Under the pieces are notes generated by a model that was not told the DNA's origin, searched no databases, and saw only the letters and a list, made by a program, of their open reading frames with translations. The translations under genes were made by a program, and so were the position numbers. This document shows positions 1 through 6,149 of a stretch of DNA of 6,397 nucleotides, piece after piece. Source of the stretch: Treponema sp. (lineage in GTDB: Bacteria; Spirochaetota; Spirochaetia; Treponematales; Breznakiellaceae); assembly GCA_009786675.1 (NCBI GenBank), contig WQRP01000051.1, forward strand, positions 4,672 through 11,068. The letters run 5' to 3'. The number at the start of each line of letters is the position of its first letter. Within the stretch, counting starts at the first letter, position 1.

Positions 1-1581
1 GCGGGCGGAAATGTACGCCGTCGTAAACTGGCTGTTTATGACGTCGTTCACGAGCGCTTTTTCGGCGTCCTCGTTTAGGCGATCCAGCCGTTCAAGCGCG
101 CGGATCGCCTCCATGCGCGTCGCAAGCCTTGGGGACTTCGCCCGATCCAAAAGACCCTTTATCGACAGTTGCGAAGGGTTCCTGTGCAGGGCGTCCAAAA
201 GCTGTTCCTGCTCCTGGAAATCCTGGGTCCTGTCCAGGCGATCCAACAGCGAAATGGCCTGCAAATCGCGGTACGAGAACATCACCTTTACCGCTCCGGC
301 CAGGGGAAGAGCCCCCAAAGGCGTGAGCTTTCTTTGCATAAAAACGGCAATCCCCGTAAGCGCGATGATTACCGCGAAAAGTATCTTGAACGAGGCGAAC
401 GGGGAAAGGCCGACGAACATAAGGGTATCCAGCAAAAGCCCGGCAAGAAAGGATCCCCCCGCCCCGGCGACGCCGAAGACGAAAAAATACAGTATGCCCA
501 TGTCCAGCATCTTGGCCGGGGGAACCAGCCCCAGGAAGTACGTCTGCGCGATTCCCTCGGAACCAAGAAACCCGAAGTTAAGCATGAAAAACAGGAACGC
601 CAGAAAAAGAATCGCCATGGTAAGGTTGTCGATGGCGGAACGCGGGAAAAGCAAAATGGAAACCATCGTCACAAGGCCTATCAGCACGCAAATGATGAAC
701 AGGGGCTTCGCGCCTATCCTGTCGATAAAAAATTTTACAAGCATCCCTATCAGCAAATGCCCCAGCCCGCCGAAGACCGAATACAATAGCACCATGCCGT
801 CGTCCTGGTAAAAAACCTCGCGGGCATAGACCACAAGGAAGGTCCTGGAAACGCCGGAAACAACCGCGACAATCATAAAGATTACAAGAAAGAGCCTGAT
901 GGGTGGTTGGGAAAACGCCTCGCGGAAAATGGCGGTAAGGCGCGGCCTTTCGGTTTCCGTTTCGCCGACGGGCTCCGGAACCTTGCGTATCATCAGCCCG
1001 CTTGTTATTCCGCAGACGATACCCACCGCCATGATAATCGAGTAAAGAAAAAGCGGCGGCTCCCTGCCCAGCAGAATGGCGATGGCGAAGCCGGAAACCA
1101 TTCCCGTGGCACTATTGATAATCTGTATCTGGGTCATGTAACTGCCGCGATCCGGCCCCGACGTCAGGGAACTAAGAACCGGAGTGTTGCCAACCATTCC
1201 TATGCCGCGCGTTACGTGAAAAATAGCCACGCCGAGCATCGTCAGCCCCAAGGCCAGGTCCTCGTTTCCCATGTGCACGGCAAGCGGGGCCAGCACCACC
1301 GGAACCATTCCCAGGGCGCGGACAATCCAGGCAAGGCTGAAAATGCCGATTATGCTTAGCCGACGCGCAAGCAGCCGGCCCAGCGGCAAAAAAAAGAGCG
1401 ACACGTAAAGCAGGGCCGAAAGCGTGCCGATGTAGGTGGAGGACGCGCCAAGCCGTATGGCAAACAGGGTGATGATGCTCCCAACCATCATGCTCCACGA
1501 AAGGGCGTTAAAAACGTTGAAGAGGTTAAACATCTCGCGGGCTTTGCCCAGGCGGTAAGGCGACAGTCGTGGATTACTCAT
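1..1581 (-). CDS. MFS-type membrane transporter with helical C-terminal extension (3' end outside window)
   Basis: The reading frame is open from the ATG at 1581-1579 to the left edge, giving 527 residues with no stop, so the C-terminus is missing. Residues about 20-415 are a string of hydrophobic helices with short charged loops (for example 29-44, 54-72, 88-104, 161-172, 231-252, 294-312, 320-338, 398-414), as expected for a major facilitator superfamily permease of the inner membrane. A charged central loop lies near 198-228, where the two six-helix halves would join. The substrate cannot be read from the sequence. After about residue 415 the protein becomes soluble and helical (around 440-527, with LLDRLDR, LLDRARSPRLATRMEAI and ALERLDRL), which looks like HEAT-type helical hairpins and is not part of a standard permease. 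proC lies 38 bp upstream on the same strand. The start has no Shine-Dalgarno, but a promoter sits just before it. No upstream in-frame start is available. Confidence is high for a polytopic transporter and moderate for MFS. Confidence 0.85.
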   Translation of the reverse strand, partial: MSNPRLSPYRLGKAREMFNLFNVFNALSWSMMVGSIITLFAIRLGASSTYIGTLSALLYVSLFFLPLGRLLARRLSIIGIFSLAWIVRALGMVPVVLAPLAVHMGNEDLALGLTMLGVAIFHVTRGIGMVGNTPVLSSLTSGPDRGSYMTQIQIINSATGMVSGFAIAILLGREPPLFLYSIIMAVGIVCGITSGLMIRKVPEPVGETETERPRLTAIFREAFSQPPIRLFLVIFMIVAVVSGVSRTFLVVYAREVFYQDDGMVLLYSVFGGLGHLLIGMLVKFFIDRIGAKPLFIICVLIGLVTMVSILLFPRSAIDNLTMAILFLAFLFFMLNFGFLGSEGIAQTYFLGLVPPAKMLDMGILYFFVFGVAGAGGSFLAGLLLDTLMFVGLSPFASFKILFAVIIALTGIAVFMQRKLTPLGALPLAGAVKVMFSYRDLQAISLLDRLDRTQDFQEQEQLLDALHRNPSQLSIKGLLDRAKSPRLATRMEAIRALERLDRLNEDAEKALVNDVINSQFTTAYISAR

Positions 1582-1593
1582 AGCTTGTTGGCG

Positions 1594-1623
1594 ATCATAA
1601 TATTTTTTTCGGCACGGTGTCAA
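1594..1623 (-). promoter_or_regulatory. Sigma70-like promoter for the MFS gene
   Basis: On the minus strand, TTGACA (1623-1618) is followed after 18 bp by TATGAT (1599-1594), a perfect -35 and a 5/6 -10. An overlapping TATTAT (1602-1597) at 15 bp spacing is an alternative -10. The proC stop codon TGA (1622-1620) lies inside the -35 box. The predicted start of transcription is near 1587, only about 6 nt before the transporter ATG at 1581. This would give an almost leaderless message, in agreement with the lack of a Shine-Dalgarno. Readthrough from proC remains possible. Confidence 0.6.
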
Positions 1624-2450
1624 TCGGCATCTTTGGGTTTCGACAGTTCCAGGGAACGCCGCCAGGACGCCTCCACGGCCTTGATCGTCGCCGACCTGAA
1701 CGAGCCGGCCTCCAGCGCGGAGACGCCGGCTATGGTCGTGCCGCCCGAGGAACACACCATGTCCTTGAGTTCCCCGGGGTGCCGCCCGGTTTCCAGGACC
1801 ATCGCCGCCGAGCCCAGCACCGTGTTGGCGGCGTACAGAATTGCCTTGTCCCTGGGAAGCCCGGCAAGAACGCCCCCGTCGGCCAGAGCCTCGATAAACA
1901 GGTACGCGAAGGCCGGCCCGGAACCGGAAAGCCCGGTTACCGCGTCCAAGAGGCGTTCGGCAACGACGTCAACCATGCCCGCGCCGCCAAGCATCGCTTT
2001 AAGTTCGGCGGTTTTTTCCGACCAGACTTCCGGCGAGGCGGCAAGGGCGATCACCCCCTTCGAAACGAGTGACGGGGTGTTGGGCATGATCCGAGCCACC
2101 GGCACCCTCACGCTTCCAGAGATGGTCTTTTGGAGTTTGTCGATACCCCAGCCAGCCGCCATTGAAACAAGAACGGGAGCCGTCGGCCTTCCCAAAATTA
2201 CGCGGCCAATCTCGCCAAGCACCTCCCCCAATCCCTGGGGTTTAACCGCGAGGAAAACGTAATCCGCGTTTTCGGCCGCCTCTACATTGGAAGAATACAC
2301 CCTCGCCCCAAGCTCGGCCGCCGCCGCTTTCGCCTTTTCCGCGTCCACGTCGGCGAAACCAATGTCCACCCCGGTCGAATCGCGGGCGATGCCTTTCATC
2401 AAGGCGGATCCCATGTTTCCGCTGCCAATACAGGCAATAATCGTTTTCAC
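1620..2450 (-). CDS. proC: Pyrroline-5-carboxylate reductase
   Basis: This 276-residue protein has the normal length for P5C reductase, which makes L-proline from 1-pyrroline-5-carboxylate with NAD(P)H as the last step of proline synthesis in the cytosol. The N-terminal Rossmann fold shows IGSGNMGSAL at 8-17, VFLAVKPQ at 65-72, and ARIMPNTPSLV at 119-129, which is typical of the family. The C-terminal dimerisation and substrate domain has the GLSGSGPAF motif at 173-181 and the P5CR signature between P225 and E247 (KDMVCSSGGTTIAGVSALE). All key motifs are intact. Translation starts at GTG (2450-2448), whose first G is the last base of the kinase TAG stop. An AAGGGG ribosome binding site (2464-2459) lies 8 nt upstream, within the kinase coding region. 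Expression is therefore probably coupled to the kinase. No proA or proB is in the window. Confidence 0.97.
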   Translation of the reverse strand: MKTIIACIGSGNMGSALMKGIARDSTGVDIGFADVDAEKAKAAAAELGARVYSSNVEAAENADYVFLAVKPQGLGEVLGEIGRVILGRPTAPVLVSMAAGWGIDKLQKTISGSVRVPVARIMPNTPSLVSKGVIALAASPEVWSEKTAELKAMLGGAGMVDVVAERLLDAVTGLSGSGPAFAYLFIEALADGGVLAGLPRDKAILYAANTVLGSAAMVLETGRHPGELKDMVCSSGGTTIAGVSALEAGSFRSATIKAVEASWRRSLELSKPKDAD

Positions 2451-4960
2451 TATAAGTACCCCTTAATTTTTTCCGCAATCGCCGCGTGGTTCATGCCGTC
2501 AACGTTTTCCCTAAGCCATGCCGCAAACCCTTCGTCCAAGTCGTACTCGTATTCCTCGATTTCCTTCATGGCCACGTCCGCCGCGTCAATGTCGCCCTCC
2601 TCGCAGGCCGCCATTAGCCTGCCCAAAGCCTCGCCGCCGGGCCTGTCCCTTTTCGGCTTTTCGCGCCTTTGCCCGTTCGCCCGCAAAAACCCGATCAAAT
2701 CGCCGATTAGTTTTTCCGTCTCGTCTATCAAACCATTGTTGCCGGCGTTCACAAGGTCAAAGTCGCCCTCGGTGGCCGCCTCTTCCATTGCCTTTGCCCT
2801 GGCCGCAAGAGCCTCCGCGCCGATATTCGCGCTGGAACCCTTTATCCCGTGCACGGCGACGGCGTAGCCTTTCAGGGTTTCCCTGCTTGGAACCCTGATC
2901 TTTTCCAGAAGCGGCCTAACGCCAGCGACGTAGGAATGCAAAACCTGCAGATAGGATTCCGTGTCGCCGCCCAGGCGCTCCAAACCTTTGCCCATGTCCA
3001 AGCCCGCAACCCCGTCACCCAAAACCATGCCCCCCCCCGGGGAGGGGCCACCGTTTAGCTCGTTTTCATTCCCTTTGCCATCTTTTTTTACCCACTCCCG
3101 AATCACCGAATCAAGGCGAGCCATGTCGATGGGTTTCGAGACATAGGCCTGGAAACCGTTGCCAAGAAACATTTCCTCGCTTCCCACAATGGCATTGGCA
3201 GTAAAGGCGATTATCGGCACGGTTTTGGCGTAGTCGGTTCCTATTCCCCGAATAAGCCTGGCGGCCTCGATCCCGTCCATCTCGGGCATCATGTGATCCA
3301 TGAAAATGGCGTCGTACCTGACCTTTTCGTCGCGTATGGCGTCGACGGCCGCCTGCCCGCTTGTCGCGCAGTCGATTTGCATTCCGTAAGGTTTCATCAC
3401 GCCCTTGGCCACGTCAAGGTTTGTGGAAACGTCGTCAACCACCAGCACGCGCGCGCCCGGAAGGCTGGCCCGTCGCACGGGGGACGCCCGCCGCCGCTCG
3501 TGCCCCGGATAGTTTAGCCTTTTAAGATTGCCGGCGGCTTCCGTTCCGATTGTCGCGTCGCTGACGGCCTGCTGCTTAAACCTTACGGTAAAGACGCTGC
3601 CCTTTCCGTACTCGCTTTCCGCCGAGACCGACCCGTCCATCATCTCGACAACGCTTTTCATTATGGCCAGGCCCAACCCCGTCCCCTCTATTTTGCGGTT
3701 GGATTTTGTGTCAAGCTTGGTATACTCCTTGAACAGCCTGCCCATGTCCTCGTCGCGTATGCCCACGCCGGTATCGCTGGCCACGACCGTCATCCACACG
3801 TCCTTTTCATGCCGCTCGCAGCCTATGCTAAGTTTCACCGTCCCTTCGGTCGTGTACTTGAAGGCGTTGGAAAGAAGGTTGTTAAAGACGTACTTGATCC
3901 GAAGATCGTCCCCGTACAGACGCTGCGGCAGGCTCCCGTCAACGTCCAGAACAAAGCGGATAGGTTTGCCCATTATGTGCATGGTGTTCTGGGTAACGGC
4001 GTCGTTAATCAAACTGGAGACGTCGTACTCCACCGGCACAAGCTCGAACTTGCCCTCCTCGATTTTGGAAATGTCCAAAATACCGTTTACGGTGTTAAGC
4101 AGTGTGGAACCCGCGTGGCTTATGTTTTCAAGGCTTGCGTAGGTCCTGTCGCTTAACCCGCCGTCCTCCATGACGAGCTTCGACATGCCGATTACCGTGT
4201 TAAGGGGGGTACGCATTTCATGGCTCATGTTCGCCAGGAATCTTGACTTTGCGTTGCTGGCCTCACGCGCCCCCTTTAGCGCGGCCTCCAGTTTGTCCGC
4301 AGAGGCTTGTATGTCCAGCATCATTTCGTGGCGCAAAAGGGCGGCGACCAGCAGCATCCCGGTGGAACGCATTATCGACTGCTCGTCCGTGGAAAACAGG
4401 CGCTCGTTGCGGCAGTAGTCGTAGGAGACGAATCCCCAGAATTTGTTTTTCACGAACACCGGCGCGACGAAGGCCGACACCGTGCCCTGCGTGGCAAGGT
4501 ATTCCCGCTCCGGAACGGACATCTCGCGCACAAGCCTGTTGATGCAGCCGCCCTGCGACAATATTGTTTCCCATCCCGGAAGTTTTTCCATGTACGGCAC
4601 GTCCGACGTGAACCCCTCGCCGCTTCGCGGCCTGTGGCTTACGGACCATTCGAACAGCCGCGTGCAGTAGAGATCGCCGCCGGCAATATGGTTTTTCCAG
4701 ACGCACACGCGATCCGCTTCCACGGCCTTGGCCAACATGCCCATGCTTCCAAGCAGGCCGTTTTCGAAATCGCAAGCCTCGGACTGAAGAATGATAGTCG
4801 ACGCGGTGTTGACCATGTTCACCTTGTGCACCAGGGACTCCCGGCGTTCGGCCTCCTTTTTTAACAGCGCCTTGGCCCGCTCCAGGGAGAGCCGCTCGCC
4901 GTCAAAAAGGTAGTCGTGGGGGAGTTCCCAAAAATCGCCGGTGCCGTCATTGTTTCGCAT
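2450..4960 (-). CDS. Soluble hybrid sensor histidine kinase (GAF-HisKA-HATPase-REC-HPt)
   Basis: From the ATG at 4960 the protein has 836 residues. In-frame GTG (4963) and TTG (4966) are alternative starts, and AGGG at 4974-4971 would serve any of them. Domain order: a charged coiled segment (about 22-48); a GAF-like sensor (about 50-215, ending with FWGFVSYDYC near 174-183); HisKA with the H-box around H247 (FLANMSHEMRTPLN); a HATPase with N-box NNLLSNAFKYT (360-370), G1 DTGVGI (396-401) and G2 GTGLGLAI (426-433); a receiver with acidic pair DD (509-510), phospho-acceptor D555 (FMDHMMPEMDG), T587 and K609; and an HPt domain with HGIKGSSANIGA (H704). A further acidic helical tail of about 60 residues follows (774-836). 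No transmembrane segment or signal peptide is seen, so it should sense a cytoplasmic cue. All phosphorelay residues are present, implying His-Asp-His transfer to a separate response regulator that is not in this window. The linker before HPt contains a nine-G run. The gene is upstream of, and coupled to, proC. The ligand is unknown. Confidence 0.96.
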   Translation of the reverse strand: MRNNDGTGDFWELPHDYLFDGERLSLERAKALLKKEAERRESLVHKVNMVNTASTIILQSEACDFENGLLGSMGMLAKAVEADRVCVWKNHIAGGDLYCTRLFEWSVSHRPRSGEGFTSDVPYMEKLPGWETILSQGGCINRLVREMSVPEREYLATQGTVSAFVAPVFVKNKFWGFVSYDYCRNERLFSTDEQSIMRSTGMLLVAALLRHEMMLDIQASADKLEAALKGAREASNAKSRFLANMSHEMRTPLNTVIGMSKLVMEDGGLSDRTYASLENISHAGSTLLNTVNGILDISKIEEGKFELVPVEYDVSSLINDAVTQNTMHIMGKPIRFVLDVDGSLPQRLYGDDLRIKYVFNNLLSNAFKYTTEGTVKLSIGCERHEKDVWMTVVASDTGVGIRDEDMGRLFKEYTKLDTKSNRKIEGTGLGLAIMKSVVEMMDGSVSAESEYGKGSVFTVRFKQQAVSDATIGTEAAGNLKRLNYPGHERRRASPVRRASLPGARVLVVDDVSTNLDVAKGVMKPYGMQIDCATSGQAAVDAIRDEKVRYDAIFMDHMMPEMDGIEAARLIRGIGTDYAKTVPIIAFTANAIVGSEEMFLGNGFQAYVSKPIDMARLDSVIREWVKKDGKGNENELNGGPSPGGGMVLGDGVAGLDMGKGLERLGGDTESYLQVLHSYVAGVRPLLEKIRVPSRETLKGYAVAVHGIKGSSANIGAEALAARAKAMEEAATEGDFDLVNAGNNGLIDETEKLIGDLIGFLRANGQRREKPKRDRPGGEALGRLMAACEEGDIDAADVAMKEIEEYEYDLDEGFAAWLRENVDGMNHAAIAEKIKGYL
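2459..2464 (-). promoter_or_regulatory. Ribosome binding site for proC, inside the kinase 3' end
   Basis: AAGGGG lies 8 nt before the GTG start at 2450. It supports that GTG as the true start and shows that proC is initiated within the last codons of the upstream kinase gene, which is a classic arrangement for translational coupling. Confidence 0.75.
3030..3038 (-). repeat. Nine-G homopolymer in the kinase coding strand (possible slippage site)
   Basis: Nine C on the plus strand read as nine G in the kinase message, preceded by CCCC. They encode the P-G-G-G linker (residues 641-644) between receiver and HPt. A gain of one G gives a stop at 3017-3015, five codons on. A loss of one G gives a stop near 2874-2872. 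Both come before the HPt histidine. This is the longest mononucleotide run that I see in the window. Confidence 0.9.
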
Positions 4961-4970
4961 CACCAAATCA

Positions 4971-5009
4971 CCCTACCTATATCTTAGTACTTTCCCGGGC
5001 ATCTATAAA
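4971..5009 (-). promoter_or_regulatory. Candidate promoter and ribosome binding site of the kinase gene
   Basis: On the minus strand, TTTATA (5009-5004) and TAAGAT (4986-4981) are 17 bp apart, each with 4 of 6 consensus bases. Transcription would begin near 4974, just at the AGGG (4974-4971) that precedes the ATG at 4960 by 10 nt and the GTG at 4963 by 7 nt. The elements are weak matches, so this is a candidate only. A promoter for this strand is expected here because the next gene is divergent. Confidence 0.35.
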
Positions 5010-5018
5010 GCCATGTGC

Positions 5019-5037
5019 GCCCGAAAAATTTTCGTGC
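5019..5037. promoter_or_regulatory. Operator-like inverted repeat in the divergent promoter region
   Basis: The arms CGAAAA (5022-5027) and TTTTCG (5029-5034) are perfect inverted copies around A5028. The symmetry extends to G5019-C5020 with G5036-C5037, with one mismatched pair (5021/5035), so 8 of 9 pairs match. It fills the space just upstream of, and touching, the extended -10 of the PHP gene, a suitable place for a repressor. No run of T follows it, so it is not a terminator. The protein that binds is unknown. Confidence 0.45.
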
Positions 5038-5043
5038 TATAAT
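5035..5043 (+). promoter_or_regulatory. Extended -10 promoter giving a leaderless PHP mRNA
   Basis: TGCTATAAT is a perfect extended -10 (TG at 5035-5036, TATAAT at 5038-5043). There is no good -35 at 16-18 bp, which an extended -10 does not need. With standard spacing the first transcribed base is A5050, the A of the ATG. No Shine-Dalgarno exists before that ATG, in agreement with leaderless translation. Confidence 0.7.
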
Positions 5044-5049
5044 TGTTGA

Positions 5050-5796
5050 ATGGCGCTGCTGACCGATCTGCACAACCATTCCTGCCTTTCCCCATGCGGC
5101 TCGCTCAGCCTGTCCCCGCGCCGCCTGCTGGAAATCGCCTCGGCAAAGGGCCTGCGGGTAATGGCCCTTACCGACCATAACTCCAGCCTTAACTGCCCGG
5201 CCTTCGCGAAACTCTGCCCGCGCTTCGGCATCGTACCCGTCTTCGGCATGGAGGCAAACACCAGCGAGGAAATCCACGTGCTGTGCCTTTTTACCAGCCT
5301 GGAGGCAAGCCTGGCATTCGGCGAGTACGCCTACTCGATACTGACGCCCTTTCCCAACGACCCTGACAAGGCCGGGGATCAGGTTTACATTGACGAGGAC
5401 GACAACATCGACGGCGAGGTCGAATACTACCTGCTGAACCCCCTAGCGCTTTCGATCGAGGAAATAGGGGCGAAGGTCGCCGGGTATTCCGGAATCGTAA
5501 TCCCCGCCCACGTGGATCGCCCGGCCTTTTCCATGACCAGCCAGCTTGGGGTGGTGACGGGCGGTCCCTGGGCCGCGCTGGAGTGCGTCCGCATCCCGCC
5601 GGCGGCGAACGGGTCGCCCCTGGACACCCTGGGCTATCCCCTTATAACCTCGTCCGACGCGCATTACCCGGAGCATATAGCCCGCCGCCCGTTCAAGCTT
5701 GACGTCGGCCTGGAAGAGCTGCGGCCTAGGGGCCCGGGGACGGAGGCCGACATTGGGGTTTTGCGGAGGGCTCTTGGTAGCCACCGGGGACATTGA
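5050..5796 (+). CDS. PHP-domain metal-dependent phosphoesterase
   Basis: This 248-residue protein belongs to the PHP (polymerase and histidinol phosphatase) superfamily, hydrolases that bind two or three metal ions. The metal-binding motifs are all visible in order: DLHNHSCLSPCG (H8, H10), ALTDHNS (D42, H43), FGMEAN (E68), H76 (EIHVLCLF), IPAHVDRP (H154), and SSDAHYPEHI (D203, H205). This is the short stand-alone PHP type, without a polymerase, TrpH or HisK extension. An acidic insert with the segment YIDEDDNIDGEVEYYLL lies at 113-129. No signal peptide or membrane helix is present, so it is cytosolic. The last 25 residues or so look poorly conserved. The substrate is unknown; related PHP proteins act on phosphate esters such as nucleotide or sugar phosphates. 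The gene is divergent from the kinase across a shared 89-bp gap and has no ribosome binding site. The start is fixed by the H8/H10 motif, which lies too close to the N-terminus to allow a later start. Confidence 0.92.
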   Translation: MALLTDLHNHSCLSPCGSLSLSPRRLLEIASAKGLRVMALTDHNSSLNCPAFAKLCPRFGIVPVFGMEANTSEEIHVLCLFTSLEASLAFGEYAYSILTPFPNDPDKAGDQVYIDEDDNIDGEVEYYLLNPLALSIEEIGAKVAGYSGIVIPAHVDRPAFSMTSQLGVVTGGPWAALECVRIPPAANGSPLDTLGYPLITSSDAHYPEHIARRPFKLDVGLEELRPRGPGTEADIGVLRRALGSHRGH

Positions 5797-5836
5797 GATG
5801 GCTAAAGGTAGAAGATCAACGAGATAGCCGTTCTGG

Positions 5837-5843
5837 AGGAGGG
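5837..5843 (+). promoter_or_regulatory. Strong ribosome binding site before the Rpn C-terminal ORF
   Basis: AGGAGGG stands 7 nt before the ATG at 5851. The same bases also read in frame as part of the Rpn coding sequence (L-E-E-G), so the site may be an old internal start within a longer Rpn gene. Confidence 0.6.
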
Positions 5844-5850
5844 AATCGCG

Positions 5851-6060
5851 ATGGCGGGGGGAATGCTTTTGAACATAAGCCGCGACGAGGATCAACGCGC
5901 GCGGCTCGAGAGCGAGTATAAAGGCCAGCTTGACTACCAAAGCAAGATAGTCCAGGCGAAACGGGAAGGCAGGGAAGAAAGCAGTATGGAAATATTGAAC
6001 CTCATTGCCAAAGGCTATACGGCGGAAGATCTTAAAAGGGAGATTGAGGCTCGGCGCTGA
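5851..6060 (+). CDS. C-terminal remnant of an Rpn-family PD-(D/E)XK nuclease, or a stand-alone Rpn-short protein
   Basis: These 69 residues resemble the C-terminal tail of Rpn (recombination-promoting nuclease, PDDEXK_2 'putative transposase') proteins. The visible signs are MAGGMLLNISRDEDQRARLE (1-20), a charged helix with DYQSKIVQAKREGREES (28-44), and the typical ending with a small helical domain (MEILNLIAKGYTAEDLKR, 46-63). The similarity continues in the same frame upstream of the ATG, from 5812 (KINEIAVLEEGIA), to an in-frame TAG at 5809-5811. The nuclease domain is absent: the preceding DNA is the 3' end of the PHP gene. It is therefore a truncated relic, but with an intact reading frame, a good ribosome binding site and ATG, so a short protein could still be made. 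In the Rpn family a C-terminal product made from an internal start acts as antitoxin to the full-length toxin, and this ORF has that shape. Whether it is expressed is unknown. Family assignment is by recognition, moderately sure. Confidence 0.7.
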   Translation: MAGGMLLNISRDEDQRARLESEYKGQLDYQSKIVQAKREGREESSMEILNLIAKGYTAEDLKREIEARR

Positions 6061-6061
6061 A

Positions 6062-6149
6062 CCGGCGGACGGCTTCCTTGACGAAGACCGTAAAATCCGT
6101 GGCCATGCTTTAGCCCCAATTCGTCAAAAAGTGTCTCCGCCTTTTTTAC
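6062..6149 (-). pseudogene. Frameshifted remnant of a RelB/DinJ-family antitoxin
   Basis: Two adjacent minus-strand frames join into one RelB/DinJ-like segment. The first (6149-6108) reads VKKAETLFDELGLK. After one extra base at 6107, the second (6106-6062) reads MATDFTVFVKEAVRR. The order 'VKK-AE-LF-ELGL-(N/K)M-T-FT-FVK-AVR' is the hallmark of the RelB/DinJ ribbon-helix-helix antitoxins that pair with RelE/YafQ mRNA interferases. The N-terminal strand and the C-terminal toxin-binding tail cannot be recognised, and no toxin gene follows, since the next DNA on this strand is the antisense of the Rpn remnant. The fragment overlaps the last codon and stop of the HTH gene. It should be non-functional. 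Confidence 0.65.

Noticed and set aside
11..811. Long plus-strand open frame across the transporter
   Set aside because: It is the antisense shadow of the transporter: serine/arginine-rich, without domains, and the minus strand encodes clear membrane helices.
1578..1598. Six-codon minus-strand ORF (MIANKL) whose TGA overlaps the transporter ATG, like a leader peptide
   Set aside because: It has no ribosome binding site and its ATG overlaps the predicted -10 box, so it would lie outside the main transcript.
1585..2262. Plus-strand open frame opposite proC
   Set aside because: It is a shadow of proC, whose motifs are all intact on the minus strand.
3074..3090. Seven-A coding-strand run in the kinase as a second slippage site
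   Set aside because: Short A runs encoding lysines are common, and this one is not longer than expected.
4994..4999. CCCGGG palindrome in the divergent gap as an operator
   Set aside because: Six-base palindromes are expected by chance in GC-rich DNA; nothing extends the symmetry.
5443..5940. Minus-strand open frame opposite the PHP gene
   Set aside because: No family-like residues; the plus strand carries the complete set of PHP metal ligands.
6065..6090. Weak hairpin (CTTC/GAAG) after the Rpn relic as a terminator
   Set aside because: The stem is only about four pairs, has no U tract, and lies within the antitoxin remnant.
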